A DNA stretch of 64,000 nt from Paenalicyclobacillus ferrooxydans (GCF_001399675.1 NZ_LJCO01000030.1:62001-126000), one strand, 5' to 3'. Positions 17,932-27,420 are shown, counted from the stretch's first letter. The notes: a model not told the origin generated them from the sequence alone. A program made the numbers and translations.

Positions 17932-17961
17932 GGCTCACCTGACGGATATGACAGGTGAGCC
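17932..17961. terminator. hairpin between convergent operons
   Basis: A perfect 10-base stem (17932-17941 with 17952-17961) with a 10-base loop lies between the gamma subunit gene and the convergent GH18 gene. A T run follows on the minus strand only. It could serve both. Confidence 0.7.
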
Positions 17962-17970
17962 ATTGTGCGC

Positions 17971-19527
17971 TTAGGGCTGATTTGCGTATGCTGAGATGGC
18001 ATTCCAAACGGAGCTGTTTTCTAGATCCATATGCCACAGTGACACGCCCTGCAGGTTGTAACTCTTAGCAAGTGCCAGTTTGTCGGCAATGCTTGTAGCA
18101 TTTTCATAATAAACGGTATGCGTGATAGAACCCGATGTGTAGGTGAAATAGGGAGCATCATCGGTACCGTCCCATTTCGGCGTGATGGATTGTGAACGGA
18201 TGAGTGCGTCAATGGCGGGAAGACTGAGTGCGGTTGTCGTCCCATTGTGCCAATCGTATCCGTACATAGGAATCCCGAGCAGAACCTGGTTCGCCGGAAT
18301 TGCGCTGACTGTATAGTCGAGTACCTGCTTTACCCACCATATTGGAGCAATCGCTCCAGGAGGGCCTCCGGGATACGAGTAGTCATAGGCCATGATAATA
18401 TCCCCGTCGGTAACTTTTCCAATGGCTGCATAGTTGTACGCACTGCCAGCCCGTGTCACACCCGGGAGGTCGACATTGAGTTGCTTTCCAATCGCATGCA
18501 AACGTTGCTGCAGGGTGCCGAGAAATTGTACGTAAGATGACCCAGCACTTGAGGGCAGCATCTCGAAGTCCATATTTACACCCGCAAACGAGGTGCCTTG
18601 AACCAGTTGCACGATATTGTTGATTAACGTAGTGCTGTTTGTCGGGTTTTGCAGAAGTTGTTGGGCCATTGTTCCGTCAAAGTTGCTGAGTGAATCGTCG
18701 TAGTTGTTTACCGTGATGTAAGCGCTGAGATGATGGAGTGCAGCATATGACTCTGCGTCAGTGTATACAGTACCTGTCAGTCCGCCCGTAGATGTGATGG
18801 AGTGGGTGAACGTACTGAAGGCCTGAACCTGTGGGTGGGACTCCAAATCATTCAAAGATGACGCACTGTTGCCGTAGTGAGTGACAAACCCAAACAGTTC
18901 ATGCGTTCCACTATCGGATGTTGACGAGGCTGGGTTTGCTGGCATCAACAGCTTCCAGGTATGACCATCCCACTCGGAAGGTATCCCGGCTGCACGCAAA
19001 ATCAGTTGGATGTAGTAAATCGGCATGTAAACCGTTTGTTGGGCGTGGGGTCCAGCTAACGGATCGCGGGCGACATAGGTATTGAGTTGCTTGAGTAACT
19101 GGCCATTGACGACAATCTTCGCATTGCCGTTGCCGATCGGAAAGTTTGGCGTGATTCCGGATGGAGCAGTGCCCGATGGGATGCTCAGTGTCCAGGTCTG
19201 CGAAGCGCCATCCCATGATTGAGTAATGCCAGCTGCCTCAAGCGCTTTTCCAACATACCAGATGGGCATGTAGGTCGTTGGGATTCCTCCGTCAAGGGCC
19301 ACAAATCCGTAGGGTTGCGAGAGTAACTGGGTATTCAGCTCGATGGCTTTTTGATGCTGGGTGAAGGGGCCAATCGCAGCATGGGCCCACGGGGTATAAC
19401 CTTGGGACAGTGTTGCACTGAGGCCAGTCGCGAGGACGAGTGTTGCGGCTGCAGTTGCTATGTATGCAAGCTTTTTCTTCTTTGGGACTTTTCGGGCATG
19501 TTTTCCGACACGCAAAACACTCACCAT
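17971..19527 (-). CDS. secreted GH18-family glycosidase with two stalk domains
   Basis: 518 residues. A Lys-rich start and a hydrophobic segment (20-42) ending in AHA (48-50) form a signal peptide. Two copies of a copper-amine-oxidase-N-like stalk domain follow (about 55-116 and 135-195), recognisable from TYMPIWYVGKALEAAGITQSWDG and VYMPIYYIQLILRAAGIPSEWDG. The GH18 barrel (about 208-516) has GVNMDFE with Asp320 and catalytic Glu322, and MAYDYSYPGGPPG later. The nearest types are spore or cell-wall peptidoglycan N-acetylglucosaminidases (YaaH/CotE-like), not insect-type chitinases. The stalk domains probably attach it to wall polymer. It is a single gene. Confidence 0.85.
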   Translation of the reverse strand: MVSVLRVGKHARKVPKKKKLAYIATAAATLVLATGLSATLSQGYTPWAHAAIGPFTQHQKAIELNTQLLSQPYGFVALDGGIPTTYMPIWYVGKALEAAGITQSWDGASQTWTLSIPSGTAPSGITPNFPIGNGNAKIVVNGQLLKQLNTYVARDPLAGPHAQQTVYMPIYYIQLILRAAGIPSEWDGHTWKLLMPANPASSTSDSGTHELFGFVTHYGNSASSLNDLESHPQVQAFSTFTHSITSTGGLTGTVYTDAESYAALHHLSAYITVNNYDDSLSNFDGTMAQQLLQNPTNSTTLINNIVQLVQGTSFAGVNMDFEMLPSSAGSSYVQFLGTLQQRLHAIGKQLNVDLPGVTRAGSAYNYAAIGKVTDGDIIMAYDYSYPGGPPGAIAPIWWVKQVLDYTVSAIPANQVLLGIPMYGYDWHNGTTTALSLPAIDALIRSQSITPKWDGTDDAPYFTYTSGSITHTVYYENATSIADKLALAKSYNLQGVSLWHMDLENSSVWNAISAYANQP

Positions 19528-19623
19528 TTCCTATGTAGAATTACCACCATCGTAACAGGAATCCACGCCGTAAAATCTATAAGATTGTTGGTTGAAAATC
19601 CAAATTAAGGGTATCCACGGTGA

Positions 19624-19658
19624 TAAAAATACCCCATCTCCGCATGGCGGAAACGGGG
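19624..19658 (-). terminator. terminator of the DUF3311-symporter operon
   Basis: A 12-base stem with G-U pairs (19632-19643 with 19647-19658) and a 3-base loop is followed on the minus strand by TATTTTTATC. It lies immediately downstream of the symporter gene. Confidence 0.8.
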
Positions 19659-19683
19659 CACTTTCAGGATTTTGTCTGTGAAC

Positions 19684-21195
19684 TTACGCCTCAACTTCGA
19701 GATGGTAATCAGACGCATGCGTCCGGTCTTCACCTTGATTTACCTTGATGGCGTTGAAGATGACGCTCAGTACTACCGTAACAATGATGTTCAAAATTAC
19801 AGCCCAAATTGCAGCATAGGCCGCGTAAACGTGGCCGAACAGGTGCAGAGCGTAAGTGGTAGACTTGTAACCTGTCGTCCCCCACATATAGATCCCGTAG
19901 ATAATACCCACAGCCCATCCAATTAACAGGGCCCTCCGGTGGAACCAGCGCGTGTAAAGACCGAAAATCAGTGCCGGCAAGGTCTGCAGTACCAATATGC
20001 CGCCAACCTGTTGCATGGCGATAGCGTATTGTTGCGGGAACCCAAGAATGAAGACGAGTGCGCCGACTTTGACCACCAAGGAGACAAACTTCGCTACACT
20101 GGCTTCATGTTTGTTGCTGGCGTTCTTTTTAAAGTAGGTTCGGTAGATATTGCGTGTAAACAGGTTCGAAGCCGCGATGGACATGATGGCCGCAGGAACC
20201 AACGCGCCAATGGCAATCGCTGCAAATCCAAATCCAGCAAACCAGGCTGGAAACTCTTTGAGGAACAACAGCGGTACCGCTGCAGAGGTGGCCTTGGTAT
20301 GAATACCTGCTGCGAGTGCCATAAAACCGAGCAGTGCAATGATACCGAGTGCAAATGAGTACGCCGGTAATAAAGCCATGTTTCGTTTCACGACCTTGCG
20401 GCTGCTCGCACTAAAAACACCTGTCATTGCATGTGGATACAAGAAAAGGGCGAGTGCGGACCCAAAAGCCAAGGTAGCGTACGGCATGAACAGCTTTGGC
20501 GAAGCTACGAAAGCGCCGGGAGGTTTATGCGTTGCAAGAGCGGCCTGTGCTGCAGTGAAGATGTGACCAAATCCACCAAGCTTTACGGGAATGATGATGA
20601 TGGCAGCGATGACGGTAATGTAGATCATCAGGTCTTTTACAACAGCAATCATGGCAGGAGCACGCAAACCACTAGTATAGGTATATAGTGCCAGAATGAT
20701 AAAGGCAATAATCAATGGCCAGTCACCGCCGAGCCCCATCGCAGCAAGGACCGCTTGCATACCGGTGAGCTGAAGCGCAATATACGGCATGGTTGCGACA
20801 ATGCCTGTAACAGCTATAGCAAGCGCCAGTGATTTAGAACCAAACCGACCCTCGACAAAATCGGCAGCGGTTACATAACCGTGCTTCTTTGCAACAGACC
20901 AAAAACGCGGCAGAATCATAAAGAAAATTGGATATACGACAATGGTGTAAGGGACTGCGTAAAATCCCAGTGCACCTGCGCCATACATGAGAGCGGGTAC
21001 AGCGATAAACGTGTAAGCAGTGTAAAGGTCACCACCGACGAGAAACCAGGTCACTATGGTGCCGAAGCGCCGTCCGGCAAGTCCCCATTCCTCAATGTGG
21101 TTGAGGTCTCCCTGACGCCACTTGGCAGCCACAAATCCGAGAACCGTAACCAACAGGAAGAAAATGATAAATACAGAAAGCGCACTCCAATTCAT
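19684..21195 (-). CDS. solute:sodium symporter, monocarboxylate permease (MctP)-like
   Basis: 503 residues, about 13 helices, of the SSS family. The opening (WGLAGRRFGTIVTWFLVGGDLYTAYTF) with a DUF3311 protein encoded just upstream is the pattern of monocarboxylate permeases such as MctP, which import lactate, pyruvate, alanine or acetate. The two genes are 32 bases apart and share the promoter at 21482-21509. AGGAGG lies upstream of the ATG. The substrate is inferred by family only. Confidence 0.87.
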   Translation of the reverse strand: MNWSALSVFIIFFLLVTVLGFVAAKWRQGDLNHIEEWGLAGRRFGTIVTWFLVGGDLYTAYTFIAVPALMYGAGALGFYAVPYTIVVYPIFFMILPRFWSVAKKHGYVTAADFVEGRFGSKSLALAIAVTGIVATMPYIALQLTGMQAVLAAMGLGGDWPLIIAFIILALYTYTSGLRAPAMIAVVKDLMIYITVIAAIIIIPVKLGGFGHIFTAAQAALATHKPPGAFVASPKLFMPYATLAFGSALALFLYPHAMTGVFSASSRKVVKRNMALLPAYSFALGIIALLGFMALAAGIHTKATSAAVPLLFLKEFPAWFAGFGFAAIAIGALVPAAIMSIAASNLFTRNIYRTYFKKNASNKHEASVAKFVSLVVKVGALVFILGFPQQYAIAMQQVGGILVLQTLPALIFGLYTRWFHRRALLIGWAVGIIYGIYMWGTTGYKSTTYALHLFGHVYAAYAAIWAVILNIIVTVVLSVIFNAIKVNQGEDRTHASDYHLEVEA

Positions 21196-21227
21196 GAGGT
21201 TCCCAATCCTCCTTCATAAGGTTGTTT

Positions 21228-21437
21228 TTAATTCTCTTTGAGTGCCAGATACATGATGGAGGTCAGAATTGCACTGATAATAACCCACATCATTTGATAC
21301 CAGTAGAAGAACGGAATCCCCCATAGCTTCGGATTGACCGAAGAGTACATCGACGGGAAGAGTGTGCCAATGAGTGGAACCAAGACGAGGAGGTACCACC
21401 AACGGCTGCCTTTCTTCTTCGCTGCGCTGTCTTCCAA
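21228..21437 (-). CDS. DUF3311 small membrane partner of the symporter
   Basis: 69 residues from a TTG start at 21437, with AAAGGGGAT 7 bases upstream. It has two hydrophobic helices, the second following the FPSMYSSVNPKLWGIPFFYWYQM segment typical of DUF3311, and ends in a short Lys/Glu tail. The frame is open to 21509, but a near-consensus promoter sits there, so longer starts would lie upstream of transcription. DUF3311 proteins accompany SSS monocarboxylate permeases, probably as a small auxiliary subunit. Confidence 0.8.
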   Translation of the reverse strand: MEDSAAKKKGSRWWYLLVLVPLIGTLFPSMYSSVNPKLWGIPFFYWYQMMWVIISAILTSIMYLALKEN

Positions 21438-21481
21438 GGTTATATCCCCTTTCGTATAATCAAAATTGTTGAATAAATACG

Positions 21482-21509
21482 ATTCTATAGAAGGATTGAT
21501 TCTTGTCAA
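21482..21509 (-). promoter_or_regulatory. sigma-A-type promoter for the DUF3311-symporter operon
   Basis: On the minus strand TTGACA (21504-21509), a 16-base spacer, then TAGAAT (21482-21487). Initiation would fall near 21475, giving a leader of about 38 bases before the TTG start. Confidence 0.75.
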
Positions 21510-21705
21510 CGAAATTTATCGAGAAATCTAATAAACCCATTAAATTTTGCAGTGAAGGACATCTGGCCACTCATCTGCGCATTGTTTTACAGCTTTTCAG
21601 CGATTTTCGTTTGATTTCCATACGGACAGTGTAGTTGACGGAGCTCGCAAATCGATGATACGTTCATTCACTAGGTCAAACTAGCTGGAGAGGAGTCTCA
21701 ACCAA

Positions 21706-22971
21706 ATGGGAAGTCGTTCAAAGGACGGAAGGCGCGGGCTTCTGTGGGGAATGGGGCTTGGAGGATTTTTAGTCAACGCCGACAATCGAGCGATTGCCCC
21801 GATGCTGCCTGCGATGGCGCTTGCCTTACATGTCAGCACAGCCACGGCTGCACTTCTGGTGAGTGCATATTCCATTCCGTATGGGCTGTTTCAACTGGTC
21901 TATGGCCCGCTCGCAGACCGTATTGGAAAGGTCAAAACGATTTTGATTGCCATGGGACTGTTCGCAATTGGGACCGTCATTTGTGGTTTTGTTCATACTT
22001 TTGCGTGGTTGCTCCTGTTTCGGTTTCTGACTGGAATGTTTGCTGCAGGAATTATCCCGACCACGCTCGCGCAGATTGGTGATCTGTTTGAATTGACGGA
22101 TCGTCCGCGTGCAATTGCCTTTTTTATGTCCCTGTCGACTTCCGGTCAAGCACTAGGGATTGTGATAGGCGGGTTGCTCGCCCAGTTTCTCAGCTACCGC
22201 TACCTGTTTATGATCATTGGGGTTGCTGCACTCCCTACACTCCTCGGGCTTCTGCGGCAAAAAAACAGTAACCAGCAACTCACTGACCTGAGCATGCCCG
22301 ACGAGCGGCTGAGTGGGGCGGCAAACGATTCTGTCGGTCAGCGGCCGCGTGCCAGTTTGCGGTTGCGTTATCGACAACTTTTTTCTGGGCAAAGGTCTTG
22401 GCTCATTTACGGACTGGTTTTGTTTGAAGGATTTGTCTTTTTCGCTGGTTTTACGTTCCTTGGTGTCTATGGTGTATCGTTGCTTCATCTCTCGTATCTG
22501 GTCGTTGGGCTTTTGACGGCAACCTACAGTGTCGGCGCGTTCATTGGCAGTCGTACTATCTCTGTGGTCCTTCGCCACTTGGATACCCGTTTCATGCCGG
22601 TGGCCGGTGCTGGGCTGATGACTCTGGCTTTTGCGATTGTATGGAGTTGGCGCAGCAGCATCGGACTCACCATCGCCTTTGTACTCCTCGGGTATGGTTT
22701 CAGCTACTGCCATTCAACACTTCAGACGTACGCGACCGACCTTCTGCCTGGAGCACGAGGTACCGCGATGTCCGTGTTCGCCTTCTCATTGTTTATGGGG
22801 AGCGGCCTCGGACCCATGGCCGGAGGGGCCATCTTTGGCAGTTTTGGTTTGGGGCCAATGCTTGGTGCTGTCACGATTGCCATGGCTGTATTTGCTGTGC
22901 TTACGACACTTTTGATTCGCCAACCGCTGCACGAAGCTGTGATAAGTTCGGAAAACTCACTGCAGTCGTAA
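21706..22971 (+). CDS. MFS transporter
   Basis: 421 residues, 12 hydrophobic helices with a polar central loop (about 185-225). The helix 2-3 loop GPLADRIGKVKTI is the major-facilitator signature. AGAGGAG precedes the ATG by about 10 bases. The closest general type is a drug/metabolite proton antiporter. The substrate is unknown. It stands alone, with a shared terminator toward the next gene. Confidence 0.88.
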   Translation: MGSRSKDGRRGLLWGMGLGGFLVNADNRAIAPMLPAMALALHVSTATAALLVSAYSIPYGLFQLVYGPLADRIGKVKTILIAMGLFAIGTVICGFVHTFAWLLLFRFLTGMFAAGIIPTTLAQIGDLFELTDRPRAIAFFMSLSTSGQALGIVIGGLLAQFLSYRYLFMIIGVAALPTLLGLLRQKNSNQQLTDLSMPDERLSGAANDSVGQRPRASLRLRYRQLFSGQRSWLIYGLVLFEGFVFFAGFTFLGVYGVSLLHLSYLVVGLLTATYSVGAFIGSRTISVVLRHLDTRFMPVAGAGLMTLAFAIVWSWRSSIGLTIAFVLLGYGFSYCHSTLQTYATDLLPGARGTAMSVFAFSLFMGSGLGPMAGGAIFGSFGLGPMLGAVTIAMAVFAVLTTLLIRQPLHEAVISSENSLQS

Positions 22972-22974
22972 TCA

Positions 22975-23003
22975 AATGGGGCTGTCGCTCAGACAGCCCC
23001 ATT
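22975..23003. terminator. bidirectional terminator
   Basis: A perfect 12-base stem (22975-22986 with 22992-23003) with a 5-base loop lies between the convergent MFS and amino-acid permease genes. Confidence 0.85.
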
Positions 23004-23041
23004 CGTCGTCCTGATAGATCCTCATTCACTGAGCTGCTTTG

Positions 23042-24499
23042 TCAACCTTGTTCCCGTAAAACACCGTTCACGTGGGTCTGTTGAGAAGAAACCCTGTCCC
23101 GCCGTTTGCGCACAAAGGGATATAGAATCAGTCCCACAACCAGCATGCCGACACCAAATAAAAAAGTCTTCATATCAGATGTCCCCGCTTTAATCACCCA
23201 AAGCGAGTACAGGGTACCGAGTGCAGCAATGATGCCATCGGTCACTCGACCTTTGCCATTTTCGTAGGTTTCGCCTGAGATGACAAGCTTCAGCTGATAG
23301 ATGGCGGATACTGCGTAAGGAACAAGATACGACAGGGTTGCGACCAACATGACAAAGTTGAAAGCATTGTTAATGGTGTTCGAAATGACAGAGAAGATAA
23401 ACAGTTGAGACAAAGAGTTTGTAATGGTGAGGGCCCAAACGGGAACCCCTTTTCGATTGGCCTTACCGAACACTGGTGGGAAAAGCCCTTGCTTCGCAGC
23501 TTGGTGCGGTGCCTCCGCACTCAAGAAGATCCAGCCAATGGTGGTCCCGGCGAGCGAAACCAAATCGAATCCTGCCATGACGTAACTTGCAGAAGGTCCG
23601 ACCACCTTCATCAACGCGTCAACTAAAGGCTTGTCCGCATTCACCAGTTCGTGTTGGTTCAGACTTCCCATTACCAAAAGCGTAATTCCTATATAAATGA
23701 TGACGCTGATAATGAGACCGAGAACGGTCGCTCGTTTCACGTCTTTTTGATTCTTGGCGCGTGCGGAGAACATGATGGCAGATTCAATTCCAACGAAAGC
23801 CCACAGGGTTGTTACAGCTGCATTGTTGATCTGACCAAGCAACCCGACATGCACACCATTGCTGTCAAGACGCGGTTGAATGAGCGGGAGCATGTTGGAT
23901 TTCTCAAAGGCAAACAATGTGAAGCAGATGAAAATGAGGAATCCGATGACCTTCGCTGCAGTAGCGACAAAGTTCATTTTGCCAGTCTCTTCGATGCCGC
24001 GCAGAATCAAGCTGTGCGTTAACCAGAGCAGCGCCGAGCAAACCAGGAAGGAGATGAAGCTGCCCACCTTAACTGGGTAGTTTGCGATGGTAAACAGGTT
24101 TGCAGAGCTGGTCATAATCGGAAAGAAGGTTGACAAGTAACTGACAAAGGTCGTTAAGATGGCAACGTTACCGGCTACATTGGCTGCCCAATAGCCCCAA
24201 GCAACGATGTACCCCGCTAACGTAGACGACTGCGAATTTTCCCGAAACAGTGACTTTGCGTACATCTGTACCCCGCCGCTCAGCTCAGGCTTGCGAATGG
24301 CCAGATTTCCAAAGACCAAGGCAAGCATCAGAACACCGGCGCCTGTCAGCAGCCATGCTGAGAGAACGCCTGCGGGACCAGCGACTTGTGCGAGAGACCG
24401 AGGGAGCATAAAAATACCAGATCCGACCATGTTCCCGACGACAAGAGCCGTCAGTAACCATAGTCCCAGGTTGCTGCCCTTACCAATGCTGCTTTTCAT
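23042..24499 (-). CDS. APC-family basic amino-acid/polyamine-type permease
   Basis: 485 residues, about 12-13 helices, of the APC superfamily (APA-type). The first helix has the substrate-binding glycine motif VVGNMVGSGIFMLPRSLA, and the protein continues with GGVQMYAKSLF. The form resembles arginine/ornithine antiporters and YdgI-like permeases of bacilli. The ATG is preceded by AAGGAGGATG-type sequence. Its start lies 425 bases from the divergent GntR gene, and the two may share regulation. The substrate is not provable. Confidence 0.85.
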   Translation of the reverse strand: MKSSIGKGSNLGLWLLTALVVGNMVGSGIFMLPRSLAQVAGPAGVLSAWLLTGAGVLMLALVFGNLAIRKPELSGGVQMYAKSLFRENSQSSTLAGYIVAWGYWAANVAGNVAILTTFVSYLSTFFPIMTSSANLFTIANYPVKVGSFISFLVCSALLWLTHSLILRGIEETGKMNFVATAAKVIGFLIFICFTLFAFEKSNMLPLIQPRLDSNGVHVGLLGQINNAAVTTLWAFVGIESAIMFSARAKNQKDVKRATVLGLIISVIIYIGITLLVMGSLNQHELVNADKPLVDALMKVVGPSASYVMAGFDLVSLAGTTIGWIFLSAEAPHQAAKQGLFPPVFGKANRKGVPVWALTITNSLSQLFIFSVISNTINNAFNFVMLVATLSYLVPYAVSAIYQLKLVISGETYENGKGRVTDGIIAALGTLYSLWVIKAGTSDMKTFLFGVGMLVVGLILYPFVRKRRDRVSSQQTHVNGVLREQG

Positions 24500-24757
24500 G
24501 ATGTCATCCTCCTTGAGTTCGCGAAGGCGTGGGCATACAAAAATACCAACGAATGATATTTTTTGAGCCGCGGTTCACTTTACAACAACCGTTTGCACAG
24601 TGCAATACGTTTCAACGTTAATAGGATAAAGTGCGTGAACAATGATTGGAAATCGAGGTTGTACACAGGAAAAATCCCTTTATGGAGGCTTTTAACAGGG
24701 GAATTGAGTCATTCCTTTCATGTTCTCCCAACCGAAAATAACATATTACGAAATAGG

Positions 24758-24787
24758 TTGATCTTTCAGAAAAGTGGATCTTATAAT
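24758..24787 (+). promoter_or_regulatory. promoter of the GntR-peptide transporter operon
   Basis: TTGATC (24758-24763), an 18-base spacer and TATAAT (24782-24787) form a good sigma-A promoter. It is the only strong promoter match in the 425-base gap between 24500 and 24924. The rest of that gap is AT-rich and holds no gene I can support. Confidence 0.75.
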
Positions 24788-24806
24788 GAACCTACTATTT
24801 CGATGG

Positions 24807-24826
24807 GTCGACCGTCGACGGTCGAC
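24807..24826. promoter_or_regulatory. 20-bp perfect palindrome, candidate GntR operator
   Basis: GTCGACCGTCGACGGTCGAC is its own reverse complement and starts 20 bases after the -10 box, within the first transcribed bases. Position and symmetry fit an operator bound by the dimeric regulator encoded 98 bases downstream, blocking its own transcription and that of the peptide operon. Binding is inferred. Confidence 0.65.
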
Positions 24827-24924
24827 TGCAACCTGAACAGCCTGTCTAATATCGGAAATAGAAATCCGCTGCAGATGGGCACTTCATGGATGGGTCACCT
24901 GATGTAATGAAGGGGAGAGTACCG

Positions 24925-25620
24925 TTGGACACGATACATCGATCACAACCACTCTCTGAACAAGTGTACAGGTACGTTCGTGATTCGATACTCTCTGGTC
25001 AGATGCAATCCGGTGAAAAAATTGTTGAGACAAAATTGGCGAATCACCTGCAGGTCAGTCGAAGTCCTGTGCGAGAGGCGATGAAACTGCTGATCAATGA
25101 ACAACTGGTGGTTGATCAGGACGGGGCATTATATGTTTTTCAGCCCACGGTTCACGACTTGTATGAGCTCTATGACCTTCGACTTGCGCTGGAGCCGATG
25201 GCGACGCGAAAGGCCGCGGAGAATGCCTGCATCAGAGACCATGGAAAGGGTCTCGAAAAGGACGCGACACACCACCTGTCTATCCTTGAGGCGAACATTC
25301 ATCAGACACGTCAGACGCTTGAAAACAGGGATTTCAACAGGTTGCTTTCATTAAACTCAGAGTTCCATCACACCGTCTGGGTCATGTCAAATAACACAAG
25401 ATTTGTAAGAATTCTCGAGCAAGTATCTGACCTGATTCAGTACTACTGCTTACTCGTCCTGAACATAAACAATCGACAGACCAATATTCTGCAGGAACAC
25501 ATCGCAGTCTATCAGGCCATGAAGGAGGGTGATCCGGTACGAGCACAAGCAGCGATGTTTGACCACATCAAAAAGGATTTAAATGTTATCGAATCCCAAA
25601 CGCTGTTGTCTCTAACGTGA
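24925..25620 (+). CDS. GntR-family regulator, FadR/FCD subfamily
   Basis: 231 residues. An N-terminal winged helix-turn-helix (about 8-75, with LANHLQVSRSPVREAMKLL as the recognition region) is followed by an all-helical FCD ligand domain. The TTG at 24925 has AAGGGGAG 7 bases upstream; an ATG at 24886 would also be in frame but has no site. The gene heads the peptide operon and is probably its ligand-controlled repressor. FCD ligands are usually organic acids or amino acids. Its stop and the next gene are adjacent. Confidence 0.9.
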   Translation: MDTIHRSQPLSEQVYRYVRDSILSGQMQSGEKIVETKLANHLQVSRSPVREAMKLLINEQLVVDQDGALYVFQPTVHDLYELYDLRLALEPMATRKAAENACIRDHGKGLEKDATHHLSILEANIHQTRQTLENRDFNRLLSLNSEFHHTVWVMSNNTRFVRILEQVSDLIQYYCLLVLNINNRQTNILQEHIAVYQAMKEGDPVRAQAAMFDHIKKDLNVIESQTLLSLT

Positions 25621-25685
25621 AATCAACGGGGTCGCCGGTAGTGGGAGAGGAAACTGAGCAAATGATCGCAGAGGGGGAAAAAGGA

Positions 25686-27281
25686 TTGAAGACAGCACTG
25701 AAAAGAGCACGTACAAGTGTTATGGCTGCTGCAGTGTTAATTGCAATGGGTGCGCTGACCGCATGTGGAGGAGCAACCAGTTCGAGTAACAATTCAAGTG
25801 GAGGGACCACGGGGAACAGCGGTGCGACAAATCAGACCACGAGTTCAACTTCTTCGTCCAGCACGCTGAACATTGGGTTGCAAGCCGATCCGCCGACACT
25901 CGACCCGATGCTCTCTACAGCTTTGGTTGACCGCCAAATCATGCTTAATATTTACGACACGCTGGTTGCACTCCAACCAAACGGATCGTATGGGCCGGGC
26001 CTCGCGAAGAAATGGAATGTCTCATCTAACGGCTTGACAGTGACGCTGGACTTGCAGACGGGTGTCAAATTCCAGGATGGCACTGACTTCAACGCTGCTG
26101 CTGTGAAGTTTAACCTCAAGCGCTATATGCAGCCCGATTCAGCAAGAAAAGCACAGCTCAGTGATATCACATCGATTGATACACCGGACAGCAACACAGT
26201 CGTGCTCCACCTGAAAAAACCCTTCAGTCCTTTGATTGGCATCCTGTCAGGGCGTTCCGGCATGATGGTGTCCCCAACTGCAGTACAGAAGGAGGGGGCA
26301 AATTACGCAAACCAGCCAGTTGGAACCGGCCCATACAAGTTCAAAGACCGGGTCAAGGGTGACCATCTTACACTCGTTGCCAACGATAACTACTGGCAAG
26401 GTGCCCCGTCAATTCAAAAGGTCGTCTACAAGATCTTCACCGATCCAAACGTAGAATTGACCAATTTGGAGAGCGGAGCCGTGCAACTGATCGATTCAGT
26501 ACCAGCATCACAGCTGAGTTCGATTAAGGCAAATTCAAACTACGTTGTCTCGAATACAGCCGGTCTTGGCTATCAGGGATTCTATCTGAATACGTCCCAA
26601 GCACCATTCAACAACCAGTACTTGCGTGAAGCTGTCGATGCGGCCATCAACCGTCAGGCAATTGTTAACGTGGTCTTCAAGGGCGAGGCATCGCCTGGGT
26701 GGAGCCCGTTTAGTCCGGCTTCGCCAGTTTATGATCCAAAGGTAGACACTCCTCCTGCACCTAATAATGCATTGGTCAAGAAGTATCTGCAGGAAGGCGG
26801 TCACCCAACGGGATTCAGCTTTACTTTCCAAACTGCGTCGGATCCTATCTCGGGTCAGGTTGCCCAGTTGATTCAAGGAATGCTGGCTCAGGATGGCATT
26901 CAGATGAAGATTCAGCAGTTGGAGTTTGGAACCTTATTGTCTAACAACACCGACCATAACTTCCAGGCATCAGCACTCGGTTGGTCGGGACGTGTCGACC
27001 CAGACCAGGATTCCTACAACTTCTGGCACACGGGTGCGCCAGACAACGGATCAAACTTTAGCGATCCGGTGGTAGACAACCTTCTCCAACAAGCACGCAC
27101 AGTATCCAGCATGTCCCAACGCAAGCAACTCTACGACCAATTCATGGTTGAGATGCACAAACAAGATCCTTACATCTTCTTGTACTATCCAAACAACGTC
27201 TATGCATACTCGAAAAACCTTCAAGGATTCCAAGCGTATCCCGACGGGGTATTCCGCCTTCGTGAATTGTCACTGTCATAA
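25686..27281 (+). CDS. peptide ABC transporter solute-binding lipoprotein (family 5)
   Basis: 531 residues from TTG 25686. The signal peptide MKTALKRARTSVMAAAVLIAMGALTAC ends at lipobox LTAC with Cys27; a Ser/Thr/Asn/Gly linker (28-60) then leads to the mature domain with the family-5 entry LQADPPTLDPMLSTA. DppA/OppA-type proteins bind di- or oligopeptides, nickel or glutathione. An ATG at 25662 is also possible but would put acidic residues before the signal peptide. It is the first transport gene of the operon. Confidence 0.9.
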   Translation: MKTALKRARTSVMAAAVLIAMGALTACGGATSSSNNSSGGTTGNSGATNQTTSSTSSSSTLNIGLQADPPTLDPMLSTALVDRQIMLNIYDTLVALQPNGSYGPGLAKKWNVSSNGLTVTLDLQTGVKFQDGTDFNAAAVKFNLKRYMQPDSARKAQLSDITSIDTPDSNTVVLHLKKPFSPLIGILSGRSGMMVSPTAVQKEGANYANQPVGTGPYKFKDRVKGDHLTLVANDNYWQGAPSIQKVVYKIFTDPNVELTNLESGAVQLIDSVPASQLSSIKANSNYVVSNTAGLGYQGFYLNTSQAPFNNQYLREAVDAAINRQAIVNVVFKGEASPGWSPFSPASPVYDPKVDTPPAPNNALVKKYLQEGGHPTGFSFTFQTASDPISGQVAQLIQGMLAQDGIQMKIQQLEFGTLLSNNTDHNFQASALGWSGRVDPDQDSYNFWHTGAPDNGSNFSDPVVDNLLQQARTVSSMSQRKQLYDQFMVEMHKQDPYIFLYYPNNVYAYSKNLQGFQAYPDGVFRLRELSLS

Positions 27282-27331
27282 AGCTGAGACTTACGGCGCC
27301 AACAAGAATAGATTTCGTCATGTGGAGCATG

Positions 27332-27366
27332 GCCGCCTTGCATGCAGGAAGGCATGCAGAGGCGGC
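27332..27366 (+). promoter_or_regulatory. strong hairpin between binding-protein and permease genes
   Basis: A GC-rich inverted repeat (27332-27345 with 27352-27366, one bulge) has a 6-base loop and no T run. Such intercistronic stems often stabilise the upstream mRNA, so more binding protein is made than permease. Role inferred. Confidence 0.65.
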
Positions 27367-27420
27367 TTGTCCCACTTTCTGAGCCAGCCAAGTTCCAGCA
27401 AGAAGGGGGTCTAAGCGTTC

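Noticed and set aside
21438-21509. Longer N-terminus for the DUF3311 protein
   Set aside because: A consensus-like promoter overlaps this stretch, so it would lie upstream of the transcript start.
24563-24907. 114-codon frame between the permease and GntR genes
   Set aside because: It crosses the promoter and the palindrome and has no ribosome site.
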